Origin: Manduca sexta
Taxonomy: Eukaryota > Arthropoda > Insecta > Lepidoptera > Sphingidae
Assembly: GCF_014839805.1 (NCBI RefSeq)
Contig: NC_051123.1
Span: forward strand, 9,654,727 to 9,718,726
DNA length: 64,000 bases
Direction of reading: 5' to 3'
Under the pieces are notes generated by a model, which was not told where the DNA came from, searched no databases, and saw only the letters and a list, made by a program, of their open reading frames with translations. The position numbers and the translations under genes were made by a program. Shown piece after piece: positions 58,939-64,000 of the stretch. The first letter of the stretch is position 1, and each line of letters opens with the position of its first letter.

Positions 58939-60295
58939 TTATTGTTAATACACTGAAAGATCATATGTAGCGGTTCACCAAAAGATTTTAACACGATTAA
59001 GACTCATGAAAATACTAGGAGCAATATATCATAAATAATTTGAACGTTTTTTAATACAATCCGCCATCTTTTATAACTCAAACAATGTCCGAAGAGATGC
59101 TGATTAGTAATCTTATGTAGGAAGCGCACACTTTTTACATTTGTCACACGCACACTGTATTGTTTCAACTAGTTTTTACATTACATCAGTTCTCTGAGGT
59201 TATTAAGGCTTTCTCCCTAACATTTCAACATTTTATTCACACATGACATTACCAATTCAATAAAATGTTGTCAAAACTGGTTTGACATGCAATTATTCTG
59301 GTTTTACATTTGATGTCTTTTGAAATGGTAGTCAATTTCGGTAAAATTCAATGGTATTCGATGTTTTAATGGCCGGTCAACAACCTGAATCAAACGACAC
59401 TGGCCACTACATAAAAAGATAAAAATAAAATTTTAACATAAAATAGGTTTTAATGTTTTTATTAAATTAACTAAGCAATGTTCATCTTGTTTAAGTGATA
59501 TTGTTGTACAAATTATCTCAATTTACAGATATTTCGGCCATGGATCTCGTTTAGCCATAGTCGGCCTGATACACGTCGCCCTTTTATTTTCAACCACAAT
59601 ACGGACTCTTTATTAAACCAATCACAGTCATTAAATAAAAAGTCGGTAATTTTTCAAATTTGGAACATCACCAAAAATAAAACTTTATCGTTCAATAATA
59701 CATTTTGGTGCTATTTTCGTGAACCTACTTATTTCCGAAAATAAGAGAAAGTGAGTGAAAGTGGACACGATAACTCAGTGAATAACACTAAAGTTATATT
59801 CTAAACATTATTGATTCGAATTGATTTGAATTAGTTCGCTAATGATCGGTAAATATCGATTTACAGTGTAGAGATGATAAATAATCCATTAGTGTGGGCT
59901 AGTCTATTCTAAGATACAACTCTATTGAGTTCAGGCTTTATCCGTATTTAATTATCCATTAAAGTTCTTGTGGGGTCTTCTGTTGTGAATAATACGTTAT
60001 TAAATGGAGTTTCTATAGAGGTCATAACTTCTATTGCAATTATATTAATTGCTTAATATTGAGAGACAATGTCATTTATAAACACAACTTTATGTATATA
60101 AAACCTACCTGATTCTTCAGTTTGTAATTGTTGTTTTATTAACATATTCTTTGGATTACCAGATAAAATATGGGTTTAAATTAATATGTGTCAATATTTT
60201 TTATTACTTAACTGAATTTGAACTGAAGTTAGTTTTATATTAAAGATAAAAATAATGAAGTATACTTAATAATTCTATATTTCCTATTGTTACAG
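58939..60295. other. intron or upstream sequence before the 60-kb exon
   Basis: AT-rich sequence leading to the splice acceptor at 60294-60295. No transposon is recognised. It is presumably the end of the 5-prime intron of the gene whose first coding exon follows. Confidence 0.5.
60280..60295 (+). other. splice acceptor of the first coding exon
   Basis: TTTCCTATTGTTACAG, a pyrimidine-rich tract with a terminal AG, lies only seven bases before the start codon. It implies at least one non-coding exon upstream. Confidence 0.8.
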
Positions 60296-60302
60296 AATAA
60301 CA

Positions 60303-61260
60303 ATGACGGTTAAAAAAACCGCCCGGAGCGGCGGTCTGGCCGCTCTAGTCGCGAGACAGAAACTGCACAGCAATCAGCAGCTAGACATCTTGACCATTGC
60401 CAAACCCACGTCGCTGCAGGCGTACAACATAATAGTCGGCTTCAACGAGAAAGACCAGCTGCAACTCCTAACAAAAGACGATGCTGATGACGACAAAAAA
60501 CTGATTAAAGATTACACAGAACTGAAGCCGGCCAAATGCGAAGTCATATCCATAGACGATATAAACAACTGCGTCAACATAGAGAATTATCCGAACTGCG
60601 AAAACATTCTAGTCTTTTACGTGACCAAAAACATAAACAAGGAAGCCGTTGCGTTGAAGTTTGAGAACGAACAGGATTTTAAAAGGATATATTTCACGTA
60701 CAAATATTTTAAAATGCGAAACCGTTTGACGAAGAACACTAGCAATTATTCAAGCAGCGAGAGTTTGTTTTCGAAGAAGAAAACTTATGATATATTTAAA
60801 AATAGGAAGAATAGTGTTGAAGATTACAGTATTTATGATAAGGAACGTCATGATTACGACCTTATGCACACAACAGACAGTGATGGAGTGACACACATAT
60901 CAGTACAGCAGAAGCATTTGAATTCGCGGTTTAATCAACCCATGAGTCTGATTGGTATTAAAGGAGACTTAAACAACACTGACGAGATAGACAGTATCAT
61001 CTACACCGATGTAGATATACCTGCTAAGCCTGATAGAAAAAAACTATTTAACAAAAAGTCGAAAGCACCTCAACCGCCGTCTTTGAAGGAACAGCCTAAG
61101 GTTCTAAAAGGCGAATTTGTTAGGGTAAATGTGGACAGAGCTCCAGATGTTATTCCAAAAGATAACAAACTAAACAAAGTGCCAGATATCCTAATATTCA
61201 GAGACACGAAACCAAAAAGATTAAGTCCGCCGAGTAGTCTCTGGTCTGCTAGCAATAAAG
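60303..61260 (+). CDS. first coding exon of an unrecognised protein
   Basis: The exon (60296-61260) has seven untranslated bases, AACA-ATG as start context and 319 codons, then a phase 1 donor. The product is charged and hydrophilic, with no signal peptide or membrane segment. Residues about 25-140 alternate short strands (NILVFYVTKN, AVALKF) and end in a helix-like ENEQDFKRIYFTYKYFKMRN, which could be a PH- or PTB-like fold; this is inference from pattern only. An acidic run lies at 59-64. Residues 140-320 look disordered, with a Ser-rich patch (149-155), a basic patch (157-170) and Pro motifs KAPQPP (254-259) and LSPPSSLW (307-314) that could bind SH3 or similar domains. It may be a cytoplasmic adaptor. 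Codon use is GC-richer than the surroundings, especially near the start. Later exons are not found before 64000. Confidence 0.88.
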
Positions 61261-61266
61261 GTGAGA
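61261..61266 (+). other. splice donor of the first coding exon
   Basis: AATAAAG|GTGAGA is a good donor. Reading on past it adds only nine residues, mostly hydrophobic, before a TAG at 61287-61289, which supports splicing and not read-through. Confidence 0.8.
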
Positions 61267-62029
61267 TTTTTTTGTTATTTATAAATTAGCAACAGATATT
61301 CAATCGATATTTTTTTATATCTTATGTTCTTGTTGTCATATAAGTATCTCGGTTTGCTTTCTTTATGCTTTATTTTTTTTATCGTCATTGAGAAAAACAG
61401 GAGAAATTGTATGAATACTCCTGCTACTTATTCATAGAACTACGAAAGTACATATGTGTTGGGTAATAGATAGGTATGAAAATGAATTCGTTTTTAATAC
61501 TGGTGTTGATTTATTAATTTTGTCAGGTAACAGCTCAAATTTGGTAAGCGTAATAGATTGTTTTCTAAACTGTTCAATTGATAAGGATTTGGATTATAAG
61601 GAATCTGAAAACTAGATTTCGATGTTATTTAAAAAAAAGTCTATCTGTGCAGTAACGTAAATCCCTTTTATTTTATATGACGTACAAAAATGTTGGAACA
61701 CAAAAGTGTACAGGCGATTTGAAGTATTGAATTTGTTCACCTACTTATGTGACACTACATTAACTACGCAAAGAGAACGCATCAACCGAACTGATTCTAA
61801 GTAAAGATTGCAACACGCATCTCAAGTTTTATAACACGAGACCGCAAGATATGCGGAAACCTGCGCAACCGCGTTACGCGCATGTAACTAATCGTGAAAA
61901 GCAATTCGCACGTTTACCAAACACTATAGTAACTGATATTTATTGTAATCTTCAATATTAATTAGTGTGCCGTGACGTTCCGTATTTCGGTCTTCCAAGT
62001 TTTTTTTATTGCTTTGAATAGCTAGACAA
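61267..62029. other. intron, no feature recognised
   Basis: AT-rich sequence following the donor. I see no further exon. Confidence 0.45.
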
Positions 62030-62306
62030 GCTTGCTGTTCGACCTCAGCACTGAGAGGGTTGTGGGCAGCTATCTTAGTGCAACAAGATACCCCGGGACC
62101 GTCCCGTATGCGTCGAAAAAGACCATTGCGTGTTTTTGACGGTATGCCGGTGTAGTGTATATATGTTAGGGACTCCGTCAGATGCTCGCTCGGATGGTTC
62201 TATACTCCCGACATTGGGCTGTCAGACCGGTGAATCCAACATAACCATTACACTCACTTCCCAACTGGTGGTAGGGACTATGCGTTTTTTTTCCCGAAAA
62301 AAAAAA
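62030..62306 (+). mobile_element. non-LTR retroposon 3-prime end with poly(A)
   Basis: It ends TTTCCCG followed by a ten-A run at 62297-62306. CAGACCGGTGAATCCAACAT, AACCATT near the end resembles the CCGGTGAGTCCGACATAACT of the retroposon at 51830-52182. It lies in the same orientation as the gene, within its intron. No clear target duplication is seen, and the 5-prime limit is approximate. Confidence 0.5.
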
Positions 62307-62640
62307 GTACAGTGAGGTAATTTTACCATATCCGTATATAAACAAAAATACATGTTTATGATACTGCTATTTATAAGTTTAATTAATTTTTATTGGCATT
62401 TTTATGACAGTTTTAATATTCTTCCTCGATCGGCCTTACAGGCCGAATTAATATTATAATAAATAGGCGCGGTACATTGCTTGAATTGTATGACGTCAGA
62501 CAAATCAGTCGAATATAAACTACCATATAATAGGGATGTCATACGAAATAATAATTTATTAGAACTAATAGAAATAGATACATTATGTGTCGGAACCGAT
62601 TCGCCTTATCGTGACAGCTCTAACAGAGAAAGAAATATAT

Positions 62641-62841
62641 TCAGATTATAAAATAGAGTCCCCAAAAGCTGTCTGTATGTGATCGATTTTCTCAAAATCT
62701 ACTGAACGGATTTTTAAGCAATTTGGTATGGAGATAGTTTAAGACCCTGGGAAGGTTATAGACTACTTTCTATCCCGGGAAAATATATAGCGGGACTTTT
62801 ATCCCGGAAAACTCTTTCACGCGTGCGAAGCCGCGAGCTAG
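62641..62841 (+). mobile_element. short non-autonomous Helitron
   Basis: Same family as 36136-36338: ATTTTCTCAAAATCTACTGA, AATTTGGTATGGAGATAGTT, TATCCCGGGAAAATATATAG, and the end GTGCGAAGCCGCGAGCTAG before host T. The 5-prime end is worn (TCAGATTATAAAATAGAG). It lies in the intron of the 60-kb gene. Confidence 0.75.
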
Positions 62842-63112
62842 TACGGTTAATAAACTTAAGAGAGTTTTATATGAATTTTGAAAAGGATTGTACATTCTGC
62901 CTAATCGTATGATTCTAGCATGAGGTAAATTAACTTACCTTATTTTAAAAATCTACCACGAAATGAGAATAGTCTTAACTGACACAAGTATAGAAATAAC
63001 AACTTCATATTGAGTTTCAGCTTCTTTTAATAAGTACCTAATATAATTATTCAATCAACTCTATTAGAGTATACATAATGATATTATCCTTTTGATAATG
63101 ATATTAACCTTA

Positions 63113-63402
63113 TCTATATATTATATAAAAATGGATCTCTATTTCCCTTGGTCACGCCATCACGCGTGAACGGCTGGACCGATTTCACTATTTTTTTTTG
63201 TTGTGTTTTTTTATTGTCAGGAGAAGGTTCTTATGAATGAAAAAATTCAAAAAATTGCGCGGTAAATTAGAAAATTTAAGAAAACTTAACGAAAATATTA
63301 TTTTATATAACTGTCAATTGTTTGAAATAACTGTCAGCGATTGACAGAATGCGCGCTGCAAATTCATAGTTAAGACGGGACAACGTCTGTCGGGTCAACT
63401 AG
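63113..63402 (+). mobile_element. non-autonomous Helitron, second type, intact ends
   Basis: It starts TCTATATATTATATAAAAAT after host A and ends GTCGGGTCAACTAG before host T. Just upstream of the end AGACGGGACAACGTCT forms a short hairpin. The 5-prime region has GAACGGCTGGACCGATTTCA. It shows TC start, 3-prime hairpin, CTAG end and A/T target, all Helitron hallmarks. 290 bp, non-coding. Confidence 0.82.
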
Positions 63403-64000
63403 TAATATTATAAACACCTTTGCAAACACGGATATAACGGGCGAGTGTTATAAATCTCAATTAATTATCTAATTTCAACACAGTCAATTCATCTTTTATT
63501 ACTCCGAGGTTTAAAAAATGTTATCGCATTATATGAAAGAGGTTTCATCTCTGATTGAAAGATTAAAGCGTTGGAACTGAGATGTTTTTATAGGAAGTTG
63601 AATTATGTAATTTATAACCTAAAATAAAAGTCATAAAGACTACTATTACAAAAGTAATTACAATGATTACAATCTTCAGACACCATTGTTTAACTAAGCT
63701 CATTAGAGAAGTGACATTACATTAGAGATGTGCTCAACATCAAAGGATCTTAATAGTGGGTCATTAGTGTCGTTTTAATTAATTCACGTTGCTAGGATCC
63801 AGGATGTCGAGCTCGCCTGACAATTGTTTGATTTAATGAGTTGGCAGCCATTGACTACAAATCACCTAATCACTTTGAACTAAGAGGCTTTCGTCAGTTA
63901 ATCGATGCGCGTCGTAAAGCGAATTGTTGTTAAAATGTAACTAAGCCAAGGCCAAGATGGACCATCGCTCGGTTTGCGTAACCCAGGTCATTCACTTTAG
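63403..64000. other. intron, no feature recognised
   Basis: AT-rich sequence to the window edge. No exon with splice signals is visible. Confidence 0.4.

Overview
This window looks like nuclear DNA of a moth or butterfly (Lepidoptera). It is AT-rich and almost free of open reading frames. It is dense in small mobile elements whose ends are typical of lepidopteran genomes: Helitrons beginning TC and ending CTAG between host A and T, tRNA-derived SINEs with polymerase III A and B boxes, LINE tails encoding the EAYVQQWT signature followed by TGA-triplet tails, and hAT-type elements with 8-bp target duplications. There is no bacterial-style gene organisation, and nearly all of the short open frames are chance or transposon-derived. 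The lineage call rests on motif recognition, not on a search.

Only one protein-coding segment is well supported: a 965-bp exon at 60296-61260 on the + strand, bounded by a good splice acceptor and donor. It carries the start codon and the first 319 codons of a protein I do not recognise. Its 5-prime intron must reach well to the left, and much of the window may lie in or before that intron. A second, weaker candidate is the first 64 bases read on the minus strand, which look like the N-terminus of a gene running off the left edge. A third, speculative open frame lies at 42230-42440 on the minus strand.

Layout. 1-2.7 kb: possible gene start, LINE tail relics, an interspersed repeat. 2.7-12 kb: mostly featureless AT-rich sequence with one LINE relic and one SINE. 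12-24.6 kb: a SINE, LINE and Helitron graveyard, including copies of a palindromic snapback repeat. 24.6-28.6 kb: nothing recognised. 28.6-31.4 kb: the most structured part, with a 1.17-kb Helitron holding six 123-bp tandem repeats and, 700 bp later, a 6.5-copy array of 144-bp units each able to fold into a 29-bp hairpin. 31.4-37 kb: unclassified repeats, a CpG-rich patch, a SINE, a snapback repeat and a Helitron. 38-39.7 kb: a complete 1726-bp hAT-like element with nested insertions. 40-59 kb: scattered SINEs, Helitrons, a hAT MITE, a LINE tail with target duplication and a complete snapback copy with a 12-bp direct repeat. 60-61.3 kb: the real exon. 61.3-64 kb: intron with a retroposon tail and two Helitrons.

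There is no set of genes that works together here. The most unusual content is structural: the hairpin satellite, the snapback family, the two-terminus Helitrons and the composite hAT element.
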